Shown: piece by piece, positions 15,144 through 25,938 of the stretch
Position numbering within the stretch: the first letter of the stretch is position 1
How the letters are laid out: each line of letters starts with the position of its first letter
Assembly: GCA_017305925.1 (NCBI GenBank)
Contig: JAFKJW010000194.1
Coordinates: 39,004 to 87,401, forward strand
Direction: 5' to 3'
DNA: 48,398 nt
DNA from: Hyphomicrobiales bacterium
GTDB taxonomy: Bacteria > Pseudomonadota > Alphaproteobacteria > Rhizobiales > Rhizobiaceae
Notes under the pieces: model-generated
The model's input: the letters and a program-made list of their open reading frames with translations, nothing else
What the model was told of the DNA's origin: nothing
The model's database searches: none
Translations under genes and position numbers: made by a program

Positions 15144-16115
15144 CTACCAGCGTATCAGAACGGCGCCCCAAGTGAAGCCGCCGCCCATCGCTTCCAGAAG
15201 CACGAGATCGCCGCGCTTGATGCGGCCGTCGGCGACGGCTTCCGAGAGCGCCAGCGGCACGGACGCGGCCGACGTGTTGCCGTGGCGGTCCACCGTCAGC
15301 ACCACTTTCTCGTCGGGAATGCCGAGCTTCTTCGCGGAGGCTTCGATGATGCGGCGGTTCGCCTGGTGGGGCACGAACCAGTCCAGCTGGTCGATCGATA
15401 TGCCGGCCGCACCGGCAGTTGCCTCTATGACGTCGGTGATCATCGCCACGGCGTGCTTGAAGACTTCCCGCCCCTCCATCCTGAGATGGCCGACGGTGCC
15501 GGTCGTGGACGGCCCGCCGTCGACGAACAGCTTGTCCTTGTGGGCGCCGTCGGAGCGCAGGCTGGACGCCAGGATGCCGCGGTCGACCAGCGTGCCCGTG
15601 CCTTGCTGCGCCTCCAGCACCACGGCGCCGGCACCGTCGCCGAACAGCACGCAGGTCGAGCGGTCGGTCCAGTCGAGGATGCGCGAGAACGTCTCCGAGC
15701 CGATGACCAGCGCCCGCTTCGCCATGGCGCCCCGCAGATAGAGGTCGGCCGTCGTCATCGCATAGACGAAGCCGGAACAGACCGCCTGCATGTCGAAGGC
15801 GAAGCCGTGATGCATGCCGAGGCGGTTCTGGATGTCGACCGCGGTCGCGGGAAAGGTATTGTTGGGCGTGGAGGTGGCCAGCACGATCAGGTCGATATCG
15901 GCCGGCTGCAAGCCGCACGCGGCCAGCGCGGCGCGCGCGGCGGCCTCGCCCAGAGAAGCCGTCGTCTCGTCGGCGGCGGCGATATGGCGCTGGCGGATCC
16001 CGGTGCGCTGGACGATCCATTCGTCCGACGTCTCCACCACGCCCTCAAAGTCGGCATTCTTCATGACCCGGCGCGGCAGAGACGAGCCGACGCCGAGGAC
16101 CACAGATCGCAGCAT
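15144..16115 (-). CDS. fabH: beta-ketoacyl-ACP synthase III
   Basis: A 323-residue KAS III that starts fatty-acid synthesis by condensing acetyl-CoA with malonyl-ACP. Cys113 in QAVCSGF is the nucleophile; the His of [12 protein letters not shown] and the Asn of [10 protein letters not shown] complete the catalytic triad. The N-terminal [18 protein letters not shown] is typical. Its ATG follows the plsX stop codon directly, so the two are translated as a coupled pair; this plsX-fabH arrangement is widespread. Confidence 0.97.
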   Translation of the reverse strand: MLRSVVLGVGSSLPRRVMKNADFEGVVETSDEWIVQRTGIRQRHIAAADETTASLGEAAARAALAACGLQPADIDLIVLATSTPNNTFPATAVDIQNRLGMHHGFAFDMQAVCSGFVYAMTTADLYLRGAMAKRALVIGSETFSRILDWTDRSTCVLFGDGAGAVVLEAQQGTGTLVDRGILASSLRSDGAHKDKLFVDGGPSTTGTVGHLRMEGREVFKHAVAMITDVIEATAGAAGISIDQLDWFVPHQANRRIIEASAKKLGIPDEKVVLTVDRHGNTSAASVPLALSEAVADGRIKRGDLVLLEAMGGGFTWGAVLIRW

Positions 16116-17192
16116 CTAGATTCCCTGTTCTTCGCGTTCTTGCGCGTTTTCCCGCATGGAGCCGATGGTTCGCGGCAGGCGCGCATGGAATGTCTCGAGA
16201 TCGCTCTTGATGCTGTCGAGCAGCCGGTTGCGCACCATGTCGTAACCCAGTTCGACCGCGGCCGCGAATCCTTCCTCGTCGGTGCCGCCGTGGCTCTTGA
16301 CGACGATCCCGTTGAGGCCGAGGAACACGCCGCCGTTCGACTTGCGCACGTCCATCTTCTCACGCAGCCGATCGAAGGCGGGACGGGCGAAAAGATAGCC
16401 GATGCGCGCCCGCCACGTCCGGTTCATCGCCGCACGCAGATAAGCACCGATCTGGCGAGCGGTTCCTTCCGCCGTCTTCAGCGCGATGTTGCCGGAAAAC
16501 CCTTCCGTCACCACCACGTCGACCGTGCCCTTGCCGATGTCGTCTCCCTCGACGAAGCCGTGATAGGTCATGAAGGGCAGCGCCGTGTCGCGCAGCAGGC
16601 GCCCCGCCTCCTTCACTTCTTCCTGGCCCTTGATCTCCTCCACCCCGACGTTCAGCAGCCCGACGGACGGCTTTTCGAGCGAAAACAGGGCTCTCGCCAT
16701 GGCGCAGCCGAGGATCGCGAAGTCGACGAGCTGGTGCGAATCGGCGCCGATGGTGGCGCCCACGTCGAGGACCACCCCTTCCGCCCGCAGGTTCGGCCAG
16801 ATCGCGGCGATGGCCGGGCGCTCGATGCTCGCCATGGTGCGCAGGCAGAATTTCGACATGGCCATCAGCGCGCCGGTGTTGCCGGCGGAGACGCAGACAT
16901 CCGCTTCCCCCGTCTTCACCGCCTCGATCGCCTTCCACATGGACGACTTCCAGCGGCCGTGTCTGAGCGCCTGGCTCGGCTTGTCCGACATGGAGACTGC
17001 AATCTCGCAGGGAACGAAGGTGCCGGCGGTGGCGACGCGCGGATATTTGTCCAGCCAGGGCCGCGTCTCCGCTTCCAGGCCGTAGATCCGGAAGCGCAGA
17101 TCGGGCCGTCGCTCGATCACACGGTCCAGCGCCGGCACGGTCACGGCAGGCCCGTGATCGCCTCCCATGGCGTCGATTGAAATGGTGATCAA
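16116..17192 (-). CDS. plsX: phosphate acyltransferase PlsX
   Basis: A 358-residue PlsX, which makes acyl-phosphate from acyl-ACP for phospholipid synthesis, working peripherally at the membrane. The N-terminal [13 protein letters not shown] and the middle [17 protein letters not shown] are diagnostic. No ATG lies at the expected start; TTG 17192 gives the family-typical beginning (M)[11 protein letters not shown]. Frames extending to 17276 exist but add non-family sequence. It heads plsX-fabH and follows the DUF177 gene by about 107 bases. Confidence 0.95.
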   Translation of the reverse strand: MITISIDAMGGDHGPAVTVPALDRVIERRPDLRFRIYGLEAETRPWLDKYPRVATAGTFVPCEIAVSMSDKPSQALRHGRWKSSMWKAIEAVKTGEADVCVSAGNTGALMAMSKFCLRTMASIERPAIAAIWPNLRAEGVVLDVGATIGADSHQLVDFAILGCAMARALFSLEKPSVGLLNVGVEEIKGQEEVKEAGRLLRDTALPFMTYHGFVEGDDIGKGTVDVVVTEGFSGNIALKTAEGTARQIGAYLRAAMNRTWRARIGYLFARPAFDRLREKMDVRKSNGGVFLGLNGIVVKSHGGTDEEGFAAAVELGYDMVRNRLLDSIKSDLETFHARLPRTIGSMRENAQEREEQGI

Positions 17193-17299
17193 GCGTGTGT
17201 CAATCCGTGTGGAATCCCGGAAAGGGACTTGGAGGTGGCGCGAAAATAGCCGTTTCACCGCAAGGCACAACGTCAAATACGCTCAAAAACATGCCGCTT

Positions 17300-17845
17300 T
17301 CAGCTTTTTCGCGTGAATGGCAGGAGCTTTTCACGCAATTGGCCTCCCTGCTCCGCCTCCTCGCCGGACGTCCCGATGCTGGCGCCCTCCTTGCGGGGAT
17401 AGGGGTCGATGGCGAGGGCGAAGAATTCCTCGGCAAGCGCGCCGACGTCGATCGAGTCGCCGGAAAAGGTCTCCGGACCGTCGGGACCTTCCGCGTCGAG
17501 CAGGATTTCTCCCGCCTGGTGAAAGCCGAGGCGGCCGAGCTTCGAATCCTCCGGAAGGTAGACCTGCGCGATCTCCTCCGATATCCGCGCCGCGACCGGC
17601 TCCAGCGTCACCACGCAGGCCTGCTCGATCGCCGCCTCCACCCGGCCCGTCACGGACACGCCGTTGCGCTTCCATTTCGATACGGTGAGATCGGCATGAA
17701 ACGCGCCGACATCCAGGAGGCCATGCTCTTCGGCCAGCAGGCGGCGCTGCTCCCCGTTCGCCTCGATCCGCACGGGCATGCCCTTCTGCGGCAGCCGCGC
17801 GACGTTCACGACATAGGAGACCGGGCTGGTTTCCCGTACTTTCAT
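17300..17845 (-). CDS. DUF177 (YceD-like) protein
   Basis: A 181-residue DUF177 protein. The core includes GRVEAAIEQACVVTLEPVAA (near 68-87), with the single conserved Cys of the family, and EEFFALAIDPYPRKEG near 138-153, the family's late acidic/proline motif. E. coli YceD (another DUF177 protein) is encoded by rpmF; this one is not next to rpmF but lies in the alphaproteobacterial cbp3-DUF177-plsX order. A role linked to 23S rRNA in plants has been proposed; the bacterial role is unsettled. AAAGGATG precedes ATG 17845; ATGA overlap with the gene upstream. Confidence 0.9.
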   Translation of the reverse strand: MKVRETSPVSYVVNVARLPQKGMPVRIEANGEQRRLLAEEHGLLDVGAFHADLTVSKWKRNGVSVTGRVEAAIEQACVVTLEPVAARISEEIAQVYLPEDSKLGRLGFHQAGEILLDAEGPDGPETFSGDSIDVGALAEEFFALAIDPYPRKEGASIGTSGEEAEQGGQLREKLLPFTRKS

Positions 17846-18393
17846 GGCGTCATCCTTTCCGCATCCGGATAGGCCAGCCGGCCGGCGATGAGCCCGTCCG
17901 TCGGCTGGCCGCGCAGTTCCCGGCCGGCAGCCAGCATATAGTCCGCCAGCGCCTGCGCGCCCGTCCAATCGGTCGCGTCGGGGCGCACGTTGCGAACCAG
18001 CGCGTCGACCAGGGCGGCGCGGTCGCCGCGGTCCAGCGCCTCGCCATAGGCGGCGGCCCGGCCGTAGAACATGGTCGCCAGCCGCTTCACGCGCTTCGGC
18101 ACGCCGGCGTCGCCCACGCCGAGCTCGCGCACCGAGGTGTCGACATCGGCGAAGAACTCGTCGGTCAGCGTCTGGGCGATCTCGGCGATGTCTCCGCTTT
18201 CGCCGCGCACGCGATGCAGGAACAGGAACAGGTGCAGGCCGACCATCTCGAAGCGCCCCAGCGGCGTGTCGGGAACCTCCCAGGCGGAATAGAGCGCCGG
18301 CTGCCGCGCCGCCGCCACGATTTGTTCATAGAGGGCATCGACCGTGGGACGGTCGCCGGAGCGGCCGCGGCCGAAAAGGTGTCTCAGGATCAA
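17842..18393 (-). CDS. ubiquinol-cytochrome c chaperone family protein (Cbp3-like)
   Basis: A 183-residue protein of the Ubiq_cyt_C_chap family, related to mitochondrial Cbp3 that helps cytochrome b assembly. The segment WEVPDTPLGRFEMVGLHLFLFLHR (shown in part) near residue 40-60 and FFADVDTSVRELGVGD, then KRVKRLATMFYGRAAAY, are the family's conserved blocks. The start is TTG 18393, with GGAGA six bases upstream and a normal (M)ILRHLFGR beginning. It is divergent from bamE; its stop overlaps DUF177 by four bases. Confidence 0.9.
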   Translation of the reverse strand: MILRHLFGRGRSGDRPTVDALYEQIVAAARQPALYSAWEVPDTPLGRFEMVGLHLFLFLHRVRGESGDIAEIAQTLTDEFFADVDTSVRELGVGDAGVPKRVKRLATMFYGRAAAYGEALDRGDRAALVDALVRNVRPDATDWTGAQALADYMLAAGRELRGQPTDGLIAGRLAYPDAERMTP

Positions 18394-18494
18394 AGAGGGT
18401 CTCCGGCGTGCGTTCCTGCCGTGGTTGCATCGGACAGGAAGCTGGTTTACCGCTTTCGCCGCCCGGCGCAAGCGACACGAGGGGCGCGTGATTC

Positions 18495-19016
18495 ATGGAG
18501 AGGTTCTTGGTTTCCCGAATTCTCAACTCCGGCCTGATCTGGGGTGGCATCGTCGCTTCTTCAATCGTGCTGCCGGCCTGCAACGCGTCGTCGCTCAAGC
18601 TGAACGGCAGCGAAACCCTGCACCAGGGCTATGTCATCGACGAGCAGCAGCTCGAGCTGGTGCCGGTCGGGTCGAGCCGGGAGCAGGTGATCCTGGCGCT
18701 GGGCTCGCCTTCCACCACCGCGACCTTCGACAACGAGGTTTTCTATTACATTTCCCAGACCCGCAAACGCTCGGTCGCCTTCCAGAATCCGCGCCTCGTC
18801 GACCAGCGCATCCTGGCGGTCTATTTCGGACCGGACAGCCGCGTCACCCAGATCGCCAATTACGGGCTGAAGGACGGCAGGGTTTTCGACTTCATCTCGC
18901 GCACCACCCCGACGGGCGGCAAGGACCAGAGCTTCATCGGCCAGGTCCTGCAAGGCACCACCGGCGGAGTGCCAGGGCCGGTCAATCCGCAGGTGCCCGG
19001 CACCGCGTCGCCCTGA
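18495..19016 (+). CDS. bamE: outer-membrane assembly lipoprotein, BamE/SmpA/OmlA family
   Basis: A 173-residue lipoprotein. The signal peptide ends in lipobox VLPAC with acylated Cys29. The SmpA_OmlA fold follows: GYVIDEQQLELVPVGSSREQ, VILALGSPSTT and FYYISQTRKRSVAF (near 46-100), the pattern of the BAM complex subunit BamE. A longer C-terminal tail (after about residue 140) is Gly/Pro-rich and probably disordered. It acts at the periplasmic face of the outer membrane in beta-barrel insertion. It is followed by a strong bidirectional terminator shared with hppA. Confidence 0.9.
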   Translation: MERFLVSRILNSGLIWGGIVASSIVLPACNASSLKLNGSETLHQGYVIDEQQLELVPVGSSREQVILALGSPSTTATFDNEVFYYISQTRKRSVAFQNPRLVDQRILAVYFGPDSRVTQIANYGLKDGRVFDFISRTTPTGGKDQSFIGQVLQGTTGGVPGPVNPQVPGTASP

Positions 19017-19050
19017 TCGTCCAGGCGCGTAAATTCCCGTACCACCCAGG

Positions 19051-19083
19051 AAAAAGCCCGCCGGATCGCTCCGGCGGGCTTTT
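19051..19083. terminator. bidirectional terminator between bamE and hppA
   Basis: AAAAA, then GCCCGCCGGA (19056-19065) perfectly paired with TCCGGCGGGC (19070-19079) around TCGC, then TTTT. It separates the converging bamE (plus) and hppA (minus) genes. Confidence 0.93.
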
Positions 19084-19104
19084 GATTCGAGAAAGCGGCG
19101 AGGC

Positions 19105-21246
19105 TTACATGCTTCCGTGCGCGAGCACGGCCAGCAGGAGCAGCGCGACGATGTTGGTGATCTTGATGGCCGGGTTGACGGCCGGGCCGGCGGTGTCCTT
19201 GTAGGGATCGCCCACCGTGTCGCCCGTCACCGACGCCTTGTGCGCCTCCGAGCCCTTGAGGTGCTTGACGCCGTCCTTGTCGACGAAGCCGTCCTCGAAG
19301 GACTTCTTGGCGTTGTCCCAGGCGCCGCCGCCGGAGGTCATCGAGATGGCGACGAACAGGCCGTTGACGATGACGCCGAGCAGCGAGGCGCCGAGCGCGG
19401 CGAAGGCCGAAGCCTTGGAGCCGGAGATCAGCAGCACGCCGAAATAGACGACCAGCGGCGCCAGGACCGGCAGCAGCGAGGGAATGATCATCTCCTTGAT
19501 CGCCGCCCGGGTGAGCAGGTCCACGGCACGCGCGTAGTTCGGCTTCGAGGTGCCCTGCATGATGCCGGGGTTCTCGCGGAACTGCTTGCGCACCTCCTCG
19601 ACGATCGAGCCGGCGGCGCGGCCGACAGCCGTCATGGCGATGCCGCCGAACAGATACGGGATCAGGCCGCCGAAGATCAGCCCCGCCACGACATAGGGGT
19701 TGGACAGGTCGAAGGAGACCGTGCCCATGCCCTGGAAGTAGGGGTACTTGTCGCCGTTGGCCGCGAAGTAGGACAGGTCGTTCGAGTAGGCCGCGAACAG
19801 CACCAGCGCGCCGAGGCCGGCCGAACCGATGGCGTAGCCCTTGGTGACGGCCTTGGTGGTGTTGCCGACCGCGTCGAGCGCGTCGGTGGAGTGGCGCACC
19901 TCGGGCGGCAGGCCGGACATCTCGGCGATGCCGCCGGCATTGTCGGTAACCGGGCCGAAGGCGTCGAGCGCCACGATCATGCCGGCGAGGCCGAGCATGG
20001 TCGTCACCGCGATCGCCGTGCCGAACAGGCCGGCGAGCTGGTAGGTCGCGATGATGCCGCCGACGATGACGATCGCCGGCAGGGCCGTCGATTCCAGCGA
20101 GACCGCGAGGCCCTGGATGACGTTGGTGCCGTGGCCCGTGACCGACGCCTGCGCGATCGAGTTCACCGGACGCTTGTTGGTGCCGGTGTAGTACTCGGTG
20201 ATGACGACGATCAGCGCCGTCACCAGAAGGCCGATCAGGCCGCAGACGAACAGGTTGGTGCCGGTGACGGCCTCCGGCCCCTCCGCGCCGATCGGACCCC
20301 AGCCGATGGTGAGCGACGTCGCCGCGCCGAGGCCGACGACCGACAGGACGCCGGTCACGATCAGGCCCTTGTAGAGCGCGCCCATGATCGAGCCGTTGGA
20401 GCCCAGCTTGACGAAGAAGGTGCCGACGATCGAGGTCAGGATGCACGCCCCGCAGATGGTCAGCGGATAGATCATGATATCGGCGAAGTTCGCCGCCGTG
20501 CCGAAGAAGATCGCGGCGAGAACCATGGTCGCCACCACGGTGACGGCATAGGTCTCGAAGAGGTCCGCGGCCATGCCGGCGCAGTCGCCGACATTGTCGC
20601 CGACATTGTCGGCGATGGTGGCGGGGTTGCGCGGGTCGTCCTCGGGAATGCCGGCCTCGACCTTGCCGACGAGGTCGCCGCCGACATCCGCGCCCTTGGT
20701 GAAGATGCCGCCGCCGAGACGGGCGAAGATGGAGATCAGGGAGGCGCCGAAGCCGAGCGCGACCAGCGCGTCGATCACGGTGCGGTCGGCCGGATTGTAG
20801 CCGAGCCCGTCGACCAGCACCCAGTAGTAGACGGCGACGCCGAGCAGCGCGAGGCCCGCCACCAGGAGGCCGGTGATGGCGCCCGCCTTGAAGGCGATGC
20901 CGAGGCCGGCGGCCAGGCTGTTGGAGGCGGCCTGCGCCGTGCGCACATTGGCCCGCACCGAGACATGCATGCCGATGAAGCCGGCCGCACCCGACAGCAC
21001 GGAGCCGATCAGGAAGCCGATCGCGGCGGTGCCGGACAGCAGCCACCAGGCGAGAAGGAAGACGACCACGCCGACGATGGCGATGGTGGTGTATTGCCGG
21101 GCCAGGTAGGCCTGCGCGCCCTCCCGGATGGCGCTTGCGATTTCCTGCATGCGCGCGTTGCCCTGATCCGACGCCAGGACCGACTGGGTGGCCCAGATGG
21201 CATAGACGATCGACAGCACGCCGCAGAGAATGACGACATAGAGCAT
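19105..21246 (-). CDS. hppA: proton-translocating membrane pyrophosphatase (K+-independent type)
   Basis: A 713-residue integral membrane pump with about 16 helices; it couples pyrophosphate hydrolysis to H+ export. The substrate-binding blocks are [20 protein letters not shown] and [18 protein letters not shown] (near 205-245). In the subclass-determining motif GNTTKA the key position is Lys465, which marks the K+-independent, H+-pumping class (K+-dependent enzymes have Ala there). ATG 21246 has AGGGAA upstream. It is convergent with bamE and has its own promoter. Confidence 0.96.
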   Translation of the reverse strand: MLYVVILCGVLSIVYAIWATQSVLASDQGNARMQEIASAIREGAQAYLARQYTTIAIVGVVVFLLAWWLLSGTAAIGFLIGSVLSGAAGFIGMHVSVRANVRTAQAASNSLAAGLGIAFKAGAITGLLVAGLALLGVAVYYWVLVDGLGYNPADRTVIDALVALGFGASLISIFARLGGGIFTKGADVGGDLVGKVEAGIPEDDPRNPATIADNVGDNVGDCAGMAADLFETYAVTVVATMVLAAIFFGTAANFADIMIYPLTICGACILTSIVGTFFVKLGSNGSIMGALYKGLIVTGVLSVVGLGAATSLTIGWGPIGAEGPEAVTGTNLFVCGLIGLLVTALIVVITEYYTGTNKRPVNSIAQASVTGHGTNVIQGLAVSLESTALPAIVIVGGIIATYQLAGLFGTAIAVTTMLGLAGMIVALDAFGPVTDNAGGIAEMSGLPPEVRHSTDALDAVGNTTKAVTKGYAIGSAGLGALVLFAAYSNDLSYFAANGDKYPYFQGMGTVSFDLSNPYVVAGLIFGGLIPYLFGGIAMTAVGRAAGSIVEEVRKQFRENPGIMQGTSKPNYARAVDLLTRAAIKEMIIPSLLPVLAPLVVYFGVLLISGSKASAFAALGASLLGVIVNGLFVAISMTSGGGAWDNAKKSFEDGFVDKDGVKHLKGSEAHKASVTGDTVGDPYKDTAGPAVNPAIKITNIVALLLLAVLAHGSM

Positions 21247-21268
21247 GTTGTGTTTTCCCTGAACTGAC

Positions 21269-21360
21269 GTCCGGAAAATCCCCTCTCCGGACGAATGCGA
21301 GGCGAGGCCTGAACCCGGCCTTTCCCGGCGGCTTATGCGAAAGCAGCCGGCGAACGTCAA
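21269..21360 (-). promoter_or_regulatory. hppA promoter and leader stem-loop
   Basis: On the minus strand TTGACG (21360-21355) and CATAAG (21337-21332) are 17 bases apart. Downstream in the leader GTCCGGA/TCCGGAC (21269-21275/21286-21292) forms a 7-bp hairpin about 23 bases before the start codon, of unknown meaning. Confidence 0.6.
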
Positions 21361-21421
21361 GGTATTGTTAGGGTTTTGCCGGCTTTTCGCGTCTAATCGA
21401 TTTATCGTGAAGCCGGCTCGC

Positions 21422-22654
21422 CTAGGACAGCGCCGAGGAGCGGCGCGCCGCTCCTCGCCCGGAGAGCGCCAGCAGCGCCAGCGCGACGAGGCAGGTGCCC
21501 GTGACGGGGAAGATCACAAGGTTGAGGCCTGTCCAGCCCGCCATGTTGAAGACGATTCCCGACATCAGCGAGGCGAACGCCACGGAGCCGAACAGCACGA
21601 AGTCGTGGAGCCCCTGCACCCTGCTCTTCTCGGACGGGCGATAGCTGGTGGCCACCATGGTGGTGGCGCCGATGAAGCCGAAATTCCAGCCGACGCCGAG
21701 CAGCATCAGCGCGATCCAGAAATTCCACACATGAAGCCCGGCGAGCGCCGAGATGCCGCAGCCGATCAGGAGCACCAGCCCGACCGCCACGACTCTCTCC
21801 TTGCCGAAGCGCGTGACCAGCAGGCCGGTGAAGAAGCTTGGCCCGAACATGGCGAGCACGTGCCACGATATGCCGAGCGTCGCCTCGTCCGTGGAGAGCC
21901 CGCAGCCCACCATGGCGAGCGGCGCCCCGGTCATGACGAAGCTCATCAGCGCATAGGAGGCGATGGCGCAGAGCAGCCCGACGAAGAATTGCGGCTGGCG
22001 CACGATCTCGGAAAGCGGCCGCGCGGGCTGGTCCGAAGGGCCTGCGGTGGCCGCCGCGGCGCTTTTGTCCCTGACGGGCAGGAAGAGCAGGATCAGCGCA
22101 CCGAGCGCCGCGAGCAGGACGATCGAGGCGAAGGATCCCGCGAACTTCACCGTGGGTAGAAGATCGTCGGTGAAGATGACGATCTGCGGCCCCAATATGC
22201 CGTTGAGGACGCCGCCCACCATGACCCAGGAAATGGCCCGCGCCTTGAAATCGCCTTCCGCGCTGTCGGCGGCCGCGAAGCGGTACTGCTGGATGAAGGA
22301 ATTGCCGAGGCCGACGCAGAGAAGCCCCAGCGCGAAGATCCAGAAATTCGCGTGGAGCAGGCCGAAGGTGGCGATCATGCCGGCGGCGGCGATCACGCCG
22401 GCGCCGCAGAGGAAACCGTTGCGCTGCCCGAGCGCCCGCACGATCGCCGCGGCGGGAACCGCGCCCAGCGCCACGCCGAGATTGAAGCCGGTGACCGGTG
22501 CCGTCGCCAGCGACTTGTCGGCACCGAGAAGCTGGTATCCGACGAGGGCGCCTACGGAAATGCAGATGGGCGGTGCCGATCCCTGGATCGCCTGCGCGGC
22601 GGCGAGGATCATGGCGGTTCGCCTTGCCGCCGCCGAGGGAGGCGAGCCCGTCAC
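21422..22654 (-). CDS. MFS transporter
   Basis: A 410-residue major facilitator with about 12 membrane helices and a central cytoplasmic loop near residues 195-215 ([16 protein letters not shown]). [24 protein letters not shown] holds the loop 2-3 region, [11 protein letters not shown] the equivalent in the second half. The substrate is unknown. The start GTG 22654 overlaps the nusB stop by four bases (GTGA) and has GGAAGG upstream; ATG 22612 is an alternative. Many relatives have thiL after nusB; here a carrier takes the place. Confidence 0.87.
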   Translation of the reverse strand: MTGSPPSAAARRTAMILAAAQAIQGSAPPICISVGALVGYQLLGADKSLATAPVTGFNLGVALGAVPAAAIVRALGQRNGFLCGAGVIAAAGMIATFGLLHANFWIFALGLLCVGLGNSFIQQYRFAAADSAEGDFKARAISWVMVGGVLNGILGPQIVIFTDDLLPTVKFAGSFASIVLLAALGALILLFLPVRDKSAAAATAGPSDQPARPLSEIVRQPQFFVGLLCAIASYALMSFVMTGAPLAMVGCGLSTDEATLGISWHVLAMFGPSFFTGLLVTRFGKERVVAVGLVLLIGCGISALAGLHVWNFWIALMLLGVGWNFGFIGATTMVATSYRPSEKSRVQGLHDFVLFGSVAFASLMSGIVFNMAGWTGLNLVIFPVTGTCLVALALLALSGRGAARRSSALS

Positions 22655-23148
22655 GACGCGTCCTTCCCGCGCCCCTCGCCGCGGACCCGCCGCGCGATGC
22701 GGTCGAGCACGGCATTGACCAGCTTCGGCTCCTCGTCCTCGTAGAAGGCCCTGGCGATGTCGACATATTCGGACACGATGACGGCGACCGGAACGTCCGC
22801 GCGCTTCATCAACTCATAGGCGCCGGCGCGCAGGATCGCGCGGAGCGTCGAATCGAGGCGCGACAGCGGCCAGTCCTCGGTGAGCGACTGGCGGATCACC
22901 GGGTCGACGGTCTTCTGATTCTCGACCACGCCGGCGAGGATGGCGCGGAACCATTGCGGATCGGCCTCGCGGTAGAGCGCCCCGTCGACCTCCTTGCCGA
23001 GGCGGAAGGCCTCGTATTCGGCGGTGATCTCCAGGAGGCCGCTTCCGGCGACGTCCATCTGGTAGAGCGCCTGCACGGCCGCGAGCCGCGCCGCGCCGCG
23101 CTTGTTGGCGGCGCGGGAAGCGGGCGCCATGTCTCCGGGTTCGCTCAC
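22651..23148 (-). CDS. nusB: transcription antitermination factor NusB
   Basis: A 165-residue all-helical NusB, which with NusE(S10) binds boxA of rRNA leaders. [22 protein letters not shown] opens the fold (shown as [17 protein letters not shown], 17-33) and [14 protein letters not shown] plus [14 protein letters not shown] close it. The start is GTG 23148 or the ATG six codons later. Its start lies next to the ribH stop, and its stop overlaps the MFS start, so it is within the nrdR-rib-nusB run. Confidence 0.96.
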   Translation of the reverse strand: MSEPGDMAPASRAANKRGAARLAAVQALYQMDVAGSGLLEITAEYEAFRLGKEVDGALYREADPQWFRAILAGVVENQKTVDPVIRQSLTEDWPLSRLDSTLRAILRAGAYELMKRADVPVAVIVSEYVDIARAFYEDEEPKLVNAVLDRIARRVRGEGRGKDAS

Positions 23149-23149
23149 G

Positions 23150-23635
23150 TCAGGCCCCGAAACGCTCGCGCAGCGCGATCATGGTGAGTGCCGCGCGCGC
23201 GGCGAAGCCGCCCTTGTCGCCCTCGTTGCGGCGCGCCCTCGCCCATGCCTGCGCCTCGTTCTCGACCGTCAGGATGCCGTTGCCGATGGCGAGCGAATCC
23301 TCGACGGAAAGGTCCATAAGCGCCCGGCTGGACTCGTTGGCGACGATGTCGAAATGATAGGTGTCGCCGCGGATCACCGTGCCCAGCGCGACGAAGCCGT
23401 CATAGTCGCGGCCGCCCTTCTCCGCGCCGTCCAGCGCAAAGGAGATCACGGCGGGAATTTCGAGCGATCCGGGCACCGTCACGACATCCCAGGTCGCGCC
23501 GGCCTCGTCGAGCGCGGCGGTGGCGCCCTCCAGAAGTTCGTCGGCCAGCGCGTCGTGATAGCGGGCCTCGATGATGAGCACATGCGCCCTCGCGGGGCGC
23601 AGGAACGCCTTGCCGTGATCCGATATGCCAGCCAT
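23150..23635 (-). CDS. ribH: 6,7-dimethyl-8-ribityllumazine synthase
   Basis: A 161-residue lumazine synthase, penultimate step of riboflavin synthesis. [23 protein letters not shown] and [14 protein letters not shown] are the active-site segments; the His of RGDTYHFD is the catalytic one and [10 protein letters not shown] the later strand. ATG 23635 has GGAGA upstream. It is followed at once by nusB, as is common in proteobacteria. Confidence 0.97.
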   Translation of the reverse strand: MAGISDHGKAFLRPARAHVLIIEARYHDALADELLEGATAALDEAGATWDVVTVPGSLEIPAVISFALDGAEKGGRDYDGFVALGTVIRGDTYHFDIVANESSRALMDLSVEDSLAIGNGILTVENEAQAWARARRNEGDKGGFAARAALTMIALRERFGA

Positions 23636-23716
23636 TGCCGTCTCCAAGCGAGCGGCTCTCCTAGGCCGAACTGCGCATCGCCGCAAGCGGGTCCTGCGCG
23701 CGGCAGTCCTGCGAAA

Positions 23717-24334
23717 TCAGAGACCCTGCCGCTCCGCCTCCGCCAGCCGGGCCGCATAGCGGGCCATGGTGTCGACCTCGAGGTTGACGCGGTCGCCCGC
23801 CTGCCGCTCTCCCCATGTTGTCACGGCCAGCGAGTGCTGGATCAGCAGCACGTCGAAGCGGGTCCGATCGACCTTGTTGACGGTGAGCGACGTGCCGTCG
23901 AGCGCCACGGACCCCTTCGGCGCGATGAACCGCGCCAGATGCGGCGGCGCCTCCAGGGTGAAGCGGACTGCCTCGCCCTCCGCCTGCCGCGCCACGATTT
24001 CCGCCATGCCGTCGACATGACCGGAGACGATATGACCGCCGAGCTCGTCGCCGATCTTCAGCGCCCGCTCCAGATTGACGCGGGTGCCGGCCCGCCACGC
24101 CGCGGCCGTGGTCAGCCGCAGCGCCTCCTCCCAGGCCTCCACCTCGAACCAGCGCCCGTTCGCGCCGTCCTCCGGCAGGGCCACCACGGTCAGGCAGACG
24201 CCCGCGCAGGCGATCGAGGCGCCGATGTCGATGGTCGCCGGATCGTAGGCGGTCTCGATGCGCAGCCGCACGCCCTGGTCGAGGGCCGCCACCCGCGCGA
24301 CCGTGCCGACATCCGTCACTATCCCCGTAAACAT
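23717..24334 (-). CDS. ribE: riboflavin synthase, alpha subunit
   Basis: A 205-residue enzyme of two tandem lumazine-binding domains that dismutates two lumazines into riboflavin. [12 protein letters not shown] is the family start. Domain one has ASIACAGVCLTV; domain two GHIVSGHVDGMA and GSVALDGTSLTVNKV. Its ATG shares one base with the ribD stop. The 81 bases to ribH hold no clear terminator. Also called ribC in some genomes. Confidence 0.96.
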   Translation of the reverse strand: MFTGIVTDVGTVARVAALDQGVRLRIETAYDPATIDIGASIACAGVCLTVVALPEDGANGRWFEVEAWEEALRLTTAAAWRAGTRVNLERALKIGDELGGHIVSGHVDGMAEIVARQAEGEAVRFTLEAPPHLARFIAPKGSVALDGTSLTVNKVDRTRFDVLLIQHSLAVTTWGERQAGDRVNLEVDTMARYAARLAEAERQGL

Positions 24335-25461
24335 CAGCGCCTTCTCACGAATTCTGTGTAGGTGTCGTCGCCGAAGACGGCGTTCCGGACGAGCACGAAG
24401 CCGGCCGGGACACGGTCTGCCGTGACCGGGGCCGGCACGCCCTGCCCGCCGACTACGACCGGGCTCGAAACCAGCGCCAGCCGGTCCACCAGATCCTCGG
24501 CCAGGAAGGCGCGGGCAATCCCTGCGCCGCCCTCCAGCATGAGCGTCGAGATGCCCCGCGCGGCCAGATCTTCCAGGAGCTCCGGCAGCGCGACGCGGCC
24601 GTCGAGGATCTCGGTGGCCAATAGCCGCACGCCCGCCGCCTCCAGCGCCCGGCGCCTTTCGGCGGGAGCATCGGCCGAGGCCGCGACCAGCGTTGGCACC
24701 TGGCCGGCGGAGAGGACGAGCTTCGAGCCGAGCGGCAGCTGCGCCTCGCGATCGATGACGATCCGCGCCGGCGAGCGGTCCTCCAGCCCCGGCAGCCGCA
24801 CCGTCAGCTCCGGATCGTCGGCGAGCGCCGTGCCGATGCCGATCAGGATCGCGTCGGACTCGGCGCGGATCAGGTGCGCTTGGCGGCGCGAGACCGGCCC
24901 GCTGATCGCCACCTGCCCCTCGCTCTGGCGGCCGATCATTTCGTCGGAAGAAACCGCAAGCTTCAGAGTTACTTCCGGCCTCTTCCCGATAGAACGCATG
25001 AGGTATCCGGCCATCTGGTCGGCGGCCCTTTCGGCCAGCACGCCCTCGGTCACGGCGATGCCCGCCCTGCGCAGAATCTCGTAGCCGCGCCCCGAAACGC
25101 GCGGATCGGGATCGCTGGCCGCGCCGACCACCCGCGCCAAGCCGGCCGTGACGAGCGCTTCCGCGCAGGGCGGCGTGCGGCCATGATGCGCGCAGGACTC
25201 CAAGGTCACATAGGCGGTCGCGCCGCTGGCCAGCACGCCCGCCTCGGCCAGCGCCTCGGCCTCGGCATGCGGCCGGCCGCCGAGCGCGGTGATGCCGCGC
25301 CCGACGATGATCGGCCCCGCACCGTCATCGCGCACGATCAGCGTGCCGACCGCCGGATTGGTGAGGGTCAGCCCGAGATGGCGGCGCGACAGGCGGATCG
25401 CGGCCGCCATGAAGCGCTCGTCATGGATCGGATCGACGGCTCCCGTCACGCCCGACGCCAC
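24334..25461 (-). CDS. ribD: bifunctional pyrimidine deaminase/reductase
   Basis: A 375-residue RibD. The N-terminal deaminase (about 15-160) has the zinc motif [11 protein letters not shown] and [15 protein letters not shown]; the C-terminal reductase (about 165-370) has [27 protein letters not shown] and [12 protein letters not shown]. It catalyses steps two and three of riboflavin synthesis. GTG 25461 lies three bases past the nrdR stop; an internal GTG or a later ATG (codon 18) is less likely because the deaminase begins nearby. Confidence 0.95.
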   Translation of the reverse strand: MASGVTGAVDPIHDERFMAAAIRLSRRHLGLTLTNPAVGTLIVRDDGAGPIIVGRGITALGGRPHAEAEALAEAGVLASGATAYVTLESCAHHGRTPPCAEALVTAGLARVVGAASDPDPRVSGRGYEILRRAGIAVTEGVLAERAADQMAGYLMRSIGKRPEVTLKLAVSSDEMIGRQSEGQVAISGPVSRRQAHLIRAESDAILIGIGTALADDPELTVRLPGLEDRSPARIVIDREAQLPLGSKLVLSAGQVPTLVAASADAPAERRRALEAAGVRLLATEILDGRVALPELLEDLAARGISTLMLEGGAGIARAFLAEDLVDRLALVSSPVVVGGQGVPAPVTADRVPAGFVLVRNAVFGDDTYTEFVRRR

Positions 25462-25464
25462 GGC

Positions 25465-25929
25465 TCAGGCCCCGTCCTCGTCGGTCTTCAGCTCGCCCAG
25501 CAGGTCGTGGAAGTCCTTGGCCTCGCGGAAATTGCGGTAGACCGAGGCGAAGCGCACATAGGCGACGTCGTCGAGCGACTTCAGCGCCTCCATGACGAGA
25601 CGGCCGATCTCCTCGGAGGCGACCTCGATCTCGCCCGAGCTTTCGAGCTGGCGCACGATGCCGGTCACCGCCCGCTCGATGCGCTCGGGATCGACATTGC
25701 GCTTGCGCACCGCCACCTCGATGGAGCGGGCGAGCTTGTCGCGGTCGAACGGCACCTTGCGGCCGGTCTTCTTGATCACGACGAGGTCGCGCAACTGCAC
25801 GCGCTCGAAGGTGGTGAAGCGGCCGCCGCAGACCGGGCAGACGCGGCGGCGGCGGATCGCCGCGCCGTCCTCGGCCGGACGGGAGTCCTTGACCTGCGTA
25901 TCTTCGGATTGACAGTAGGGACAGCGCAT
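25465..25929 (-). CDS. nrdR: transcriptional repressor NrdR
   Basis: A 154-residue NrdR, the nucleotide-sensing repressor of ribonucleotide reductase genes. A zinc ribbon uses Cys3, Cys6, Cys31 and Cys34; an ATP-cone follows ([16 protein letters not shown] near 51-66). Only nine bases separate it from vapC upstream, so no own promoter fits there; it must be read from the vapBC or glyA promoters. Confidence 0.97.
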   Translation of the reverse strand: MRCPYCQSEDTQVKDSRPAEDGAAIRRRRVCPVCGGRFTTFERVQLRDLVVIKKTGRKVPFDRDKLARSIEVAVRKRNVDPERIERAVTGIVRQLESSGEIEVASEEIGRLVMEALKSLDDVAYVRFASVYRNFREAKDFHDLLGELKTDEDGA

Positions 25930-25938
25930 AATCGATAC

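Noticed and set aside
15114-17180. 688-residue plus-strand frame opposite fabH and plsX
   Set aside because: Spans two unrelated real genes antisense, typical GC-rich shadow.
19117-21267. 716-residue plus-strand open frame opposite hppA
   Set aside because: Asp/Arg/Gly-rich shadow that mirrors hppA codons; no start signal or motif.
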